NCBI GenBank assembly: GCA_034190875.2
Contig: CM067357.1
Location: 19,348,270-19,412,269, forward strand
DNA from: Urechis unicinctus
Lineage: Eukaryota > Annelida > Polychaeta > Xenopneusta > Urechidae
DNA: 64,000 nt
Direction of reading: 5' to 3'
Shown: positions 38,137 through 51,430 of the stretch, piece by piece
Numbering within the stretch: position 1 is the first letter of the stretch
Layout: the number at the start of each line of letters is the position of its first letter
Notes under the pieces: model-generated
The model's database searches: none
What the model was told of the DNA's origin: nothing
What the model saw: only the letters and a program-made list of their open reading frames with translations
Made by a program: the position numbers and the translations under genes

Positions 38137-39454
38137 TAACCAGCTCTGAAAAAAGGGTGTTCCATCTCGTTTTAATGGATATGACTGAATAATCACTGAT
38201 TGCGCTTATTTGAACAAGATGATAAGCTGAAATTCGAAGACATCCCATCGATCTATTAAAGCAGAAGAAACTCTCACACAGCAATTCAAGTAGTCATACG
38301 ACATTATCTGGTCCATTGTAGAAAGAAAACAATCTATATTACCCGCTTAAAGACGGTTATGGTTAGACGGAGAGGGGCATATCAATCAGTCTCCCAAGCT
38401 CGTCCATTCCAGTAACCGGTATGTTTGACACATCGATCAAGTGCAGCACGACAATATGACTTTAGTTGCATGGGGAAATACATATATATTACCAGTGCGA
38501 TGCCACTTTACTTGATCCATTATACTTTTCTTTTGTCACCGGTCCCATAATGTTCAAATGCTTGTTATCAGCTTAAAGAAAAAGTGACGCAGATTGTGGA
38601 GAACACATATACTTGCTACCGTTCTGAATGAAAAAACAGTACTTCTGTAAAAATGTTTTCGACACTCTGACAACCGCCCCCAACCCCCCCCCCCCCCCCG
38701 AAAAAAAAATATGGATGAAGAAATGTATTAGTACGTTTACTTGCGAGGCTGCTTAAACGTTTTTATACCGATTTACTAATTTCTGCTTTAATACCTTGAC
38801 TGCTTTAAATGGCGACTGGAATATTTGCTAATGGGTAAGCAGTACGAATTAATCCTTTTTAGTTCGACATGTAGACAACCCTATTGATAGTCATTATATT
38901 CCTGCAAATAAAAGTTTTTGTCTATTTATCTATCGAACAGCACTCTTCATATAACGTACATATTTACGTATGATGTCATTAGCTTAAATTGATTTCACTA
39001 CCTCTGTATGAGCTTGTTCTGAAGTGCGAGCTAAGCCGTCGGGCAAAACGTCTGGGTCGTGCAAATGATGCATTGGTGCAAGCGTTAATGTCTTGTCCAT
39101 TATACGGTGATTAATGCGCGCATTATGAAGACAGGTTTACAGAAATCAATCCCCTAGAATAATGACCCGTAATCATTCTACTTAACACTGGCCCGTGGCG
39201 TGCGGTTTCGCAGAAGATAAGCGTTGCTTGGAGAGATTGTGGTGGTGGTGGTGCTTACAAGATATATATAGCTGAAAGGTTAATTCGTTTAATTATACTG
39301 TGACTTGAGTTTATTTGAAGTTATCTGCTAATATAGGTGTATGGATTCCTGCCGTGTGTTACTAATCATGATTAGATCCCCGGGCATGGCGTGATGCTGA
39401 TTATACCTATATGGCTATCCGCACTGAATACAAACGTAAGTCGAAAGTGGCATT
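38137..39454. other. Unassigned sequence with a poly(C) tract
   Basis: No gene recognised. It includes a homopolymer run of 16 C at 38684-38699, followed after one G by 9 A, and a (GTG)n run at 39239-39253. Copy A has no equivalent of this ~1.3 kb between its blocks 1 and 2 (only ~90 bases there), so it is an insertion in B or a loss in A. Confidence 0.6.
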
Positions 39455-40612
39455 GAAGCATTACGCGTTGATAGCCAGAGATTTTGCGTTGAAAAATGCG
39501 CAGAGCAAATAACATATATGTTTTGTTTTTGAAAGTGTAAAATAAGAGGAAACAGATTACGTATTTCCGTTGAAATTATATCGCCTCATGCACTAGACAA
39601 GCGATATTATTACTCGTCTTATATTTTTTCACCGCAGTCTGGGCAACTGAAATATATCGTATCATACAGATCTGCACAGGCAGCAAATGTAGGCCAAATT
39701 TAGGTGGAGGCATTATTGTACTAACTTCAACAAATTAACATCAGATTGTTCCATAGAATAACATTGCATTACAACTATAACATACAACTGTGTACTTACT
39801 CAGCTTAAATCGCCATAAACAAATAATTTGAATAAAGTTGTTTTATGAAAACAACAGGCACCGACATCGCACTGTAAATGGAGTTTACTTAACATGATTT
39901 ATTTGCATGTTAAAAAAATCAACCAATTACGAATCGGCATGAAGATAATACGATTGGCATACGATAAATAAAAATGAGCTACGCTGGGAGAAGGGAAATT
40001 TTGTGGCATTGTACAATGAAGTGTAAAAAACCCTAATAGGATTAATATATGGGACAGTTTATGCGCTTTTGCAAATGCCTGTCCCATGTTAATTGCAGCA
40101 ATACATGTGTGGCTGTTACCTCGGACATTATAGCTCCCGCATATGGTCGCAAAAAAGTTATTTTAGTAAACGATAATTGCTTCTTATTCCTATTATCAAC
40201 ATCCCGAATTGAAGTAAGATGTTTCTAAAAACATCGTCTTTCGGACCAGCTTGGATGTGATCGGTAATCTGCATGATTGCGCAGGCATTATTCAAATAAA
40301 TGTTATTAGTTCGGAATTCAAGCTTATTCTACTATAAACTGACAACAAGACACATGTAATTATCTTAGACGGCTTGAAGTGCCGGATATTGGCGCCTTGA
40401 AGCTTAAATGACAGCTTTTAGACGACATATTTTCTAGTATAACAAATTAAGGGATTTTAATAGGACTACAAGACCAAATAGCTGATGGCACGGCAAACAC
40501 AGTACATGCTACATACTGTGAATAAAACGTACGAAGGTTGGTAGGGTGCATCTCTATAAATATCACTGCTTTATTGGACGTAACATTTCAATGTCGATGG
40601 GTTTAGACAATG
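39455..40612. repeat. Large collinear duplication, copy B block 3
   Basis: 39455-39690 matches 12530-12745 and 40520-40612 matches 12940-13030, with ~830 unmatched bases between them in this copy (about 195 in copy A). The 62-codon minus ORF in the unmatched part and the 122-codon plus ORF starting at 40546 have no recognisable domain. Confidence 0.7.
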
Positions 40613-40774
40613 GATTCGTCAATCAGTCGCGGAAAGGGATATACGATGCATGTGAAATGCATTTTTGCCCGGGATCAATCATTCTTACGACTTTACGTCA
40701 TCACAATAAATGTCACTGCATTCTGGAAGGACAATTCAAGGCAGGCCAGGAAATAATTTGTCAGAAAGTCAGAA

Positions 40775-41490
40775 AGATGTCGAGAGAAAGAGAGAGAGGG
40801 GAGAGCCGAGCGATACAGAGAAATAGATGTGTCTGTATACGTATTTGCGTCCCACGTAGATGTTGTATTGACATGCTTTACGGGCGTTCTGCAGGCGTTG
40901 TACGGATTGTATAGCTTAGATAAATTAATTCATTCTGCCCAGTGGCTCAGGTTCAGTAATTCAATGCCTTATTATTATCGAATAGCTTTAACGCCTATAT
41001 TGTGTGTTCTATGGTTGTTTAATTAATCAAATCATGCTCAGATGGTGTTCAAATTTATTTCATACACGAAAGATAAACCTAATACCGTAATTAACGAACT
41101 GTTTATTACTTGAACCAACAACGTGTGTAATAATATATATAGACACATTGAACTTGTTGTAAGTTACGATGAACACAAAAATAAATTGTTTCAGAGCAAA
41201 AGCTCTATATTATTGTATTTGGTCAAAAGTTAAAAAATCCTGAGCAAAGTCCTATATATCAAATAAAGTCCAGACCCCTAACTAAAACAGTCCCTTGTTG
41301 TTCAGTATGAGCACACGATAATGGTATGTTGTACCAAACAGGAACCCCGGCTTTCAAATAGTTGGCGATTACATATATACTGCAAGGACGTACGGGGCCC
41401 GTTTGGAGCACTCACCTCGCCTCTAGGAACCCGGGATGGGCCAAGGGGACCCAAACGTTTGAGAGCAGTGCATATAGTAGTATTGCAAAT
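40775..41490. repeat. Large collinear duplication, copy B block 4
   Basis: Counterpart of 15940-16780 including the start of the purine-rich tract. At 41458/41459 it lacks ~125 bases present in copy A. It is joined on the right to sequence unrelated to copy A, marking the right end of the collinear region. Confidence 0.85.
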
Positions 41491-41726
41491 GATATGTCAA
41501 GGCCCACGAACTTATGCCAACAGTGAATGTTGCCACTCTACGACGACTTGTCCATAGCAGAGTAAAATCAAGGGTAAGTTTTGCAGCACATTTACTTATT
41601 TAGTGTTTGCATGGATATGTTACTCTATGTACATGCTCTTTTATCACTAAACGGGATTCGAAGAAAACAACGCAGATCGAGAGTATACAAGTTGTTTTCT
41701 ATGTACAAGTATCTAAATAAATGGCC

Positions 41727-41867
41727 ATATATACGTATTTATACATATACATACGTATATATATATATATAAATATATATATAAATTTATATATGTATAT
41801 ATAATCATATGTTTACCTATACTAATATATGTATATATATACATATATATGTATATGCATGTATATT

Positions 41868-41962
<95 letters not shown>

Positions 41963-41968
41963 ATATAT
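41727..41968. repeat. Compound (TA)n microsatellite
   Basis: TA repeats with tgta, aaat and cata interruptions in the left half, then a pure run from ~41881 to ~41960. The 101-codon minus ORF over it is a repeat translation. Confidence 0.95.
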
Positions 41969-42199
41969 GAGTAGATAATATGCCAACTTAATGCAATTAA
42001 GCCTGTATCTTCAAACAAGATGTGCTTCTTGTTTATCCAATGCGTGCATTAGGATCAATCGTGTGGGTACGCACATATAAATAAATGTAGATTACATCGG
42101 AACGACATCAGATGACAAACTGTTTTCCAAAGTTACAACCCAGACAGCCTACATCATTAGAAGTTCAAGATTGGCACAAGCAATTTCTCGCAGGAAATA

Positions 42200-42335
42200 A
42201 GCGCACTACTTATTATTTGTATGTTCGTAGAGATTTCCCTTTACTTTTACTCCATGTGGCATAGTCAACTAATTTCAGTCAACACACAATGCCACCATAC
42301 GCTTTCCCATATTGATCTCTGTGCAAAGGAGAGAG
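42200..42335 (+). repeat. Diverged third copy of part of the 43.0/45.0 kb tandem unit
   Basis: 'ttactcca-tgtggcatagtcaa', 'agtcaacacacaatgccacc' and 'cccatattgatct' correspond in order to 43568-43650 and 45510-45595. Similarity is clearly lower than between those two, so this copy is older. Only ~130 bases are recognisable. Confidence 0.55.
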
Positions 42336-43035
42336 GAGCCTCCAGATGGTGCAAATAGCAGCAAGATGTAAACACCACCAAGGCCAGCTTAATATCAAAG
42401 TAATCATCACCTTGGAATGCCATAGTGCCCCATGTATTGGTGATGCACTGCACAATGCAACGAAAAACTACCTGTGAGCGCTACCATCTTTATATATTGC
42501 ATACCAGCAAACATAACAACACTTTTTATCCTATATCAATATGACCAAATGCAATATAGACGACAGCGAAACCCGTAAGTGGATTGTTATCAATATTCTT
42601 TGTACAAATTGCAACAAGTTTGATATTGTTTGCAACATGGTAGTCGGGGATTGGCTAATAACGAATTCTATATTAAGCGGAAATGATAGACGTGCATCTA
42701 TTAAGAACGTGAAACGGTCCAAATACCTGCGTGTACGATCATGTCAAACAGACAGAACACCACACCAGTGTCTTTTTTTTCGCTTCCCTGCCGCCCTATT
42801 TGCCTTATAAAGATTGCAGCCATATTGTTCGGCCTCAGTGAGGCAGGAATCTACAGAGGCTTCATTATAAAAGGTAGGTGATTTTGTATATTCTGAAAGG
42901 GTATATTCATCTTCATTCTACTTTGTCGCATTGAGCATATATTTCGTATTTATGTGATATTACGTTAAAAAGTATTTGTGACAGAATGTCAAATGTGTTT
43001 AACATGTAGTTATCAGCTAGACATCGACATAAACA
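42336..43035. other. Unassigned sequence before the tandem duplication
   Basis: No gene recognised; 60-90-codon ORFs on both strands at 42531-42810 overlap and lack domains. Confidence 0.45.
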
Positions 43036-44844
43036 ACATTTGCATTGGAAGGCTGTTGTTTACCAAAATTCTTGTAGCCAATGCGTTTGCGATATACAGT
43101 TGATAACGTCGGAATCGTTCATATATATATATACGCCATATCGGATGTGTAGGTTGTTAGGAATACACCTGGACGAAATCGGATATCAATTTCAATATTC
43201 GTTCTGCGATTGTTTCCTTAAATATTCATACTATGTCCAAGCCAAGGGCGAACACAGCTACTTATGTATGAGCTTAATTCTAGCGAAGCTAAAGAGGCTA
43301 ATCATGTTGTTTATAATAGGATCAAATACATTATAGGAGCATATACGTGCCTGGCGTTAATATAGTCTGTACCCGCGGGGATTTTCAATCGGGCTCGCCT
43401 CAGATACACTGGTTGCTGTAAGCGCAGTGAAGACGCAGTTACATGGAACAAAAGCGAATATATACAGGTGATTTGTGTATACCAACGCATATGCATATCT
43501 CCATACGCTGATTCTGTCATGTCTTCTTATTATCTTTACGTTACTTGCGATTGTCCGTTACTTGTATTCCACGTGGAGTAGTCAAGTTATTCCGGTCAAC
43601 TGGCAATGCCTCCATAAGCTTACCCATATCGATCTTGGTGTAAAATACGGAAGTGCTTCGAGATGTTTAACGAAATGCTGGCTAGCGTAATGACACAGCG
43701 AAAACTGTCGCGATTCGATCGACAATGTCGATGACAAAATTATCTAATCCTTGTATTATTTTTGGTCAATTAAGATTTAATGTTATGCCAGGAGCCGCGA
43801 AGGCATGATATGTACTTACCAATATCTGTGATTGTTATTTCTGTCTCACTCTGCAAATATAACTAACATATTAACCCCCACAGCTCTCGTACAACCCTTA
43901 ATGTACATACGTGTATGAGCTAATATAGGCTAACGGATATTTGTCGTTGTGTAAATTAGTAGGATAAATGTGTTTAGTGTCTCCTAAGAGGTAGTGTAGT
44001 GGTTATTGATTGTCATCGGGTGAAGCAATACTGGCAAAAAGAAGCGTGCAGTAGATATTAAAAATGTATAAAAACCAAGATAAAACACGGCATGACTACA
44101 TCTCTCCATCATCATATCGTAGGCGATTTTATTACTTTTCTGCCATCACTGCTTAGAAAGTTAAATAGCAATTTAACGTTTTAGCTAACACAATCTTTTG
44201 CATGGAAGTAGATTAATTGCATGGCACTCGAGAAAGTTTAGCATTGTCTTATTTTTATGACACTTGCTTCATTTATTAACACTGAATAGAAATGACACAC
44301 CAACAACACATATATGAAGAAGAGGTCTCTGATATGATGTTTGTGCATATGTACACGACACTTATACGTCTATTCATGTTCCTTAATGCGACGGTGACAA
44401 AAGTGCACATTATGTGATCATAACAACACTAATCCACAGAAAAAAATTATACATTCGGACAATTTGAAACCGTTTTCGTTGTTTTATACATTTTCACCCC
44501 TACCAGTAATATCAGTAATCTAAAACGTAAAGTTTGGTAATTTGAAAATATCGAACCGTTTAGCCGGATTACTTTACGCATTAACATGCAATATTTGTGT
44601 TGTTTATAACACCCACCCCTACCAGAATCATTCTTAACGTTGAATGTAGACCATTATCGCCAAAATATAACCGTGATGTAAGTTTGGTAAAACAAGTTGC
44701 GCCAATAATGTAGCAATGTTATTGATTGCATTAATTATCGAAACTCTGCGGACCCTTAGCCGGATTTGCGCAATTAACATGCAATATGTTAAGTCTATGT
44801 TCATCAAGTCCTTGTTTATTAATATCATGCCCGATTACATTAAA
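43036..44844 (+). repeat. Recent tandem duplication, unit 1
   Basis: Unit 1 (1.81 kb) matches unit 2 (44982-46634, 1.65 kb) at roughly 97% by eye. Differences include a 6-base change in a small TA run (43121-43132 versus 45067-45087 region), ~52 bases at 44030-44085 missing from unit 2, and ~120 bases at ~44528-44650 missing from unit 2. A 98-codon ORF at the left end (43040-43336) is open in both units. Of six substitutions seen in it three change the amino acid, which gives no sign of selection, so I do not call a gene. Confidence 0.93.
44523..44790 (+). repeat. Internal partial duplication inside unit 1
   Basis: 'agtttggtaa', then 'cgaa', then 'ttagccggat', then 'attaacatgcaatat' appears at ~44530-44605 and again, longer and better spaced, at ~44680-44785, with similar 'acccctaccag' stretches at 44498 and 44618. 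Unit 2 has only one version because its copy lost ~120 bases here. Confidence 0.7.
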
Positions 44845-44847
44845 TAT

Positions 44848-44895
<48 letters not shown>

Positions 44896-44977
44896 ATTTA
44901 TATATATTTATATGTATTTATTAAAATATCTATATATATATATAATTATATACATATATATATATATAGAAATATAT
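44845..44977. repeat. (TA)n array at the tandem-duplication junction
   Basis: About 135 bases of TA repeats with a few interruptions that separate unit 1 from unit 2. Unit 2 is followed at its far end (46635) by ordinary sequence, so the array is present only at the junction. Confidence 0.95.
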
Positions 44978-44981
44978 GACG

Positions 44982-46634
44982 ACATTTGCATTGGAAAGCT
45001 GTTGTTTACCAAAATTCTTGTAGCCAATGCGTTTGCAATATACAGTTGATAACGTCGGAATCGTTCATATATATATATATATATACGCCATATCGGATGT
45101 GTAGATTGTTAGGAATACACCTGGAGGAAATCGGATATCAATTTCAATATTCGTTCTGCGGTTGTTTCCTTAAATATTCATATTATGTCCAAGCCAAGGG
45201 CGAACACAGCTACTTATGTATGAGCTTAATTCTAGCGAAGCTAAAGAGGCTAATCATGTTGTTTATAATAGGATCAAATACATTATAGGATCATATACGT
45301 GCCTGGCGTTAATATAGTCTGTACTCGCGGGGATTTTCAATCGGGCTCGCCTCAGATACACTGGTTGCTGTAAGCGCAGTGAAGACGCAGTTACATGGTA
45401 CAAAAGCGACTATATACAGGTTATTTGTGTATACCAACGCATATGCATATCTCCATACGCTGATTCTGTCATGTCTTCTTATTATCTTTACGTTACTTGC
45501 GATTGTCCGTTACTTGTATTCCATGTGGAGTAGTCAAGTTATTCCGGTCAACTGGTAATGCCTCCATAAGCTTACCCATATCGATCTTGGTGTAAAATAC
45601 AGAAGTGCCTCGAGATGTTTAACGAAATGCTGGCTAGCGTAATGACAGAGCGAAAACTGTCGCGATTCGATCGACAATGACGATGAAAAAATTTTCCAAT
45701 CCTATTATTTTTGGTCAATTAAAATTTTATGTTTTGCCAGGAGCCGCGAAGGCATGATATATACTTACCAATATCTGTGATTGTTATTTCTGTCTCACTG
45801 TGCAAACATAACTAACATATTAACCCCTACAGCTCTCGTACAACCCTTAATGTACATAAGTGTATGAGCTAATATAGGCTAACGGATATTTGTCGTTGTG
45901 TAAATTAGAAGAATCAATGTGTTTAGTGTCACCTAAGAGGTAGTGTAGTGGTTATTGATTGTCATCGGGTGAAGCAATAAAACACGGCATGACTACAACT
46001 CTCTATCATCATATCGTAAGCGATTTTATTACTTTCTGCCATCACTGCTTAGAAAGTTAAATAGCAATTTAACGTTTTAGCTAACACAATCTTTTTCATG
46101 GAAGTAGATTAATTGCATGGCACTCGAGAAAGTTTAGCATTGTCTTATTTTTATGACACTTGCTTCATTTATTAACATTGAATAGGAATGACACACCAAC
46201 AACACATATATGAAGAAGAGGTCTCTGATATGATGTTTATGCATATGTACACGACACTTATACGTCTATTCATGTTCCTTAATGCGAAGGTGACAAAAGT
46301 GCACACTATGTGATCATAACAACACTAATCCACAGAACAAAATTATTCATTCGGACAATTTGAAACCGTTTTCGTTGTTTTATACATTTTCACCCCTACC
46401 AGTAATATCAGTAATCTAAAACGTAACGTTGAATGTAGACCGTTATCGCAAAAAAATAACCGTGATGTAAGTTTGGTAAAACAAGTTGCGCCAATAATGT
46501 AGCAATGTTATTGATTGCATTAATTATCAAAACTCTGCGGACCCTTAGCCGGATTTGCGCACTTAACATGCAGTATGTTAAGTCTATGTCTATCAAGTCC
46601 TTGTTTATTAATATCACGCCCGAATACATTAAAT
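44982..46634 (+). repeat. Recent tandem duplication, unit 2
   Basis: Second copy of 43036-44844. It carries two deletions relative to unit 1 whose ends share short direct matches (around 'aaaacacggcatgac' and 'aacgtaa/aacgttg'), as expected for slippage or microhomology-mediated loss. The left-end ORF (44986-45288, 100 codons) is open but has two extra codons from the TA run. Confidence 0.93.
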
Positions 46635-48929
46635 TCATATGTGTGTGATCTATGTATGCGTGTGATAGGCCCATTCGGACGTAGTGCTTTCAGTATAGTA
46701 CAAGTTACTAACCCAGAGAATGATGAGCAGCTTACACATTTCATGGCCCTACATCGTGTCATATATCAATTTAATTAGCTTGTTAATTGTGTAGAGTATG
46801 CAATTCGGTTAGGTATACACCGCAGTACCACACAGATAAAGTTATAGAGGAAATATAATCCGACAGTAGCAATTTATGTTTTGCATCCATCTGCGACCAG
46901 ATTGACGATACTTTACAGTGACATACGGTAGACTAACCGTACTGCCATACGTTGGCAATGATATTACTTAAGCCAACTTGTTAGCCCAAATAAACCAATA
47001 ACTGATTCACCAGTTCGGTCTGAGATTAGAGCATGGAATGTCTGAACTCACTTCCAGCTAACTGAGCCTGAAATGCCTTCCGTGATGGTTCTAGCTCTGC
47101 TATTGACCACACCGGTCTGTTACACATATCTTTTTAACCTCATTAACTCCTAAGCAGACCTACCTTTGTGACTCGAGGTTTTCTAAGAATATCTTTCTCC
47201 GTCGATAGCCTATACATACTACATTTAAACAAAACATATGTAGGAGTGTAGATAACGAAAAACCACGGCCAGGCAATACCACAATATATTTATGCTCCAT
47301 CGACATAAAATAAGCACAACTTGGCAATCTATTGAACCTGTTACTCATGAATCTAATGACATGTCGAAATTTACAGAAACATTCTTGAAAAACGGCACAG
47401 CATTATCTGATCCTCAAATAATTTCATATGCATTTAGTTCCAACTATGCTCATTGTGCCATTGCATAACTTTAAAACCTGTCGTCTGTTCAATACGTCTC
47501 GAACCTTGTCGTGACTTCGGTTTTTTTATTCCTTCAAACAAATAGTAAATTCAACATGTAATAACATCTAGTGAAGGTTCCAAGGCTACTGACAACGTTA
47601 TTCTTAGTTCAAAAACATAAAATCATTTTTGCTCTTTCCAGTTCAATGAAAACAGCCTTTCTTCACGTCTATACACAACGTACAATGCACAAACATCATA
47701 TTCGTGCAACGAAGCAGTCGGATGCTCCCATATTTGATTACTTAACATATTTTTAAGTACAATCACAAATTGCTAGAGAACACCGTGCAGTTACATTACA
47801 AATAGCCCCGCATGATTATAACTCACATAGAAACATTACACCTGCAAAAAGTTCATAGTATATGGAATACCATACAATATGACACAAACTTGAAGAAAAC
47901 TACTAGGTTTTACAGCAAACAGTTACACACAGCCATGTGCGAAGGAGGGTGGCTGAGTAGTACACAAATTACCCCTTTGATTATTTATCTATGAATATGA
48001 ACTGCCATATAATTCGAGTTGTTTCGTTGTATTGTGTTCTTTCAGACAGTAACTCAAAGGCCACACCGCCGGCATCCATGTATCATTACTTGAGTATAAA
48101 AATAAATTGATATAAATATCACATACAAATAAATCGATCAACGCCTAAACACATATTCCACCGATTAAAACACCGACCTCTGGTCATCTCTGTAATGCCA
48201 TACGTAACGATCGATTTGTGGCCAGTTTTCGATCGGGCTCTAAATCTGTCAAATTGTGCATTAATGCCTTGTTACGAACATTGGCGAATCTCGCGCCCTT
48301 TAAGTTGAAATTATGATGACAGTGTGGTATATGAGGCTTTCTCTTCCCTACTCTGATGAATAAGCAAATGGATGGAACATAGCTGAAGATTATACATAAT
48401 ATGTTTGCCTGACACGGGCCATGAAAGTCGAAATCTATCACATAAGCACCGTTTGATTTGTCTCGAATGGATGTTTAAGCGTGCCAGATATTGAGGCGCT
48501 GCTGGTGCTGTGAGATTTTTCTGACAACCCATTATAGTCTATGGTACATTATAAGGACAACAAATTGTTAATGCTTTTGTTGGTAAATATAGTGGATTAT
48601 TCACTCTAAATAGGGGAATTCGGATATCGCCGGTGTACGTTTTCATTAACCTAACGCTGTATCCATGTGATTGAGCAATGCAATTCCTATGTAAGTGATA
48701 ATAATCACGAGCTGGATGCAAATTTTACACGATAACGGGCCGCCATCATAAATCTCCAGAGTAAGTAGGAAGACTATGTAGTACAAGTAGACCACTTAAC
48801 GAGGCATTAATAATAACAAGATTCAAAGTTTAAGAGAGTCAAGTCAAAAATACTTATTAACGAAACCCAATGCAAGCATCTCAGCTTATTACGGCCTACA
48901 TGTGCAAAGTGGTGGTCTGGAAGCCGTTT
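46635..48929. other. Unassigned sequence; possible endonuclease remnant at 48184-48441
   Basis: No supported gene. The minus-strand ORF 48441-48184 contains ARFANVRNKALMHNLTDLE, which faintly resembles the N-x-R-S-x-x-N-K start of LINE endonucleases, but no second motif follows. I treat it only as a hint. Confidence 0.35.
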
Positions 48930-49662
<733 letters not shown>

Positions 49663-51430
49663 TAATAAAAACTTCCTAGGTAAAGATACGTGCAGATTTA
49701 AGTCTTACTTCAGGAGCTTAAAATGTTTGCAGAACACTAGGCGTGGGGATACGAATGGAAATTCATCAGGACATTTAAACTAGAATTGTGTGCTATTTCC
49801 AAAGCATGTTTAGAGCAACCATAGCATGAATAACCTTAAAAAGTCACTCATCAAGAAGGCAATACTATCAATATTCGATGAACCATACCCCGCAAAAGTA
49901 CATCAGGAAAACTCTTATCTTCAGCTCCATGACTTGATCTTTTGAAAAACCACAAGAATGGTGCTGTAAAGGCTTGGTAATGACAGTGTGTGAAAGCCAC
50001 GTTTATTCATACAAAATCATAGGGCAAGTTTTTCTATCATTACTAGATAAAATCTTTGACACTCTCAAACCCAGGACAAATTCTCACTCTCTGCAACTTA
50101 ACTTAACACACGAGAAGGCATTGGGAAAACCAGAGGCATTGAGTATACAGATGATTGATTGAAGATGAAGATTGATTTATTACAGGTGTTATGGCAGCCC
50201 TCATCTTTCCACAATTTTGGAGAAGGTTTTGTATATTGTGTGGAGCAATAAGCAATATATGTTGCATCTTTAGCGAGGAATCATCTTAGTATTCGTTGTT
50301 CTAAGGTGCGAAAGTTTAAAATTGAAGATATCCTCCATGCGAGCAAATGTAAAATGTTCAAAAGTTGGAGGTCGAGAATAATAACATTGAACAAAGCGCA
50401 CTATAAAAATTATTAAAATGAGTCAATAACACGTAACAGATATGCAATCATAATGCTTTACATGCCTTATCGGCACCATCTCAATATTGCACATGGAGTA
50501 GTATGGAGCCTTACTATATGAGCCCACATTTTACCGTAGAAAAACTCACAAACATCACTCAGATAGCATATTGACATGCACCTCATAGGCACATTCGCAA
50601 GGCAAATATATTACATGTCAAACTCGCCTACAACACAAAAAATAGCATTTATTAGAACACATATGATGATTAATAACCAGGTTTTTAGAATTAAGCAGTA
50701 AATTTAAAATCCACAGTTTTATTTTCATTACGAACCGGAAGAATATACCATTGGCGTTAATGCAAATTCTAAATAGAAAGACATCATTATAATCAGTGAT
50801 TGAAACTTGAAATTATATACGCGGTTCTGTAGCTAATTCCATGTATTATCAAATGCATTAAAAATTCACATATTTCTCCCTATTTCTATCGCCAAAATTA
50901 ATGTTCATGGCTGTTGTCACATTCTCTCCTGACGGTAACAAATACGAGAACTGCGTGCATTCGTCGTCAATAACTACTGGCGTGTTGTTTTGGCGGCCTA
51001 ATATCTGTGTCACATATCTTTAAACGACATATATGCGTTTGTCGGTCAAAACAAAATAATAAAATTGGGTTAGGATATGAAACGGTAAACTGGCCAACCA
51101 CATCATGTAAATTGACGAGTGGTATAGCATTTACTGACCAATGCAATCATAATATGCCAGTTGACACACCGTGGTAGATGATCAGGTCTCTCGCTGGTCA
51201 GATTACAGATCAAACATGGGTTATTTTACTCGCCAACTGCCCCAAACGTTTAGACTAACGAATGGCATTGTACAACTGTCAAAGTGGTGGTTTCTACTCA
51301 TGTTAGGATATGCTATATTGTACCGAAAACATATGGATAGGTGGCTCAAGTAGGCGGTCACCACTAGTTAGTTGACAAAGGTGAGGCACGTCCTATCAAA
51401 CTTAAGTGTGAATGTGAATGTTAGATTTAT
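49663..51430. other. Unassigned AT-rich sequence
   Basis: No gene, RNA gene or repeat partner recognised. The 62- and 60-codon ORFs at 49974 and 51171 (plus strand) show no domain. Confidence 0.45.

Noticed and set aside
43040-43336. 98-codon plus-strand ORF conserved as 100 codons at 44986-45288
   Set aside because: The units are recent duplicates, so conservation is expected. Three of six substitutions change the amino acid and the ORF runs through a variable TA run, so there is no sign of selection.
43991-44030. tRNA-like A-box (ggtagtgtagtggttat), also at ~45936, suggesting a tRNA gene or SINE head
   Set aside because: No B-box (GGTTCGAnnCC) at a suitable distance, no acceptor stem, and no repeats with this head elsewhere in the window.
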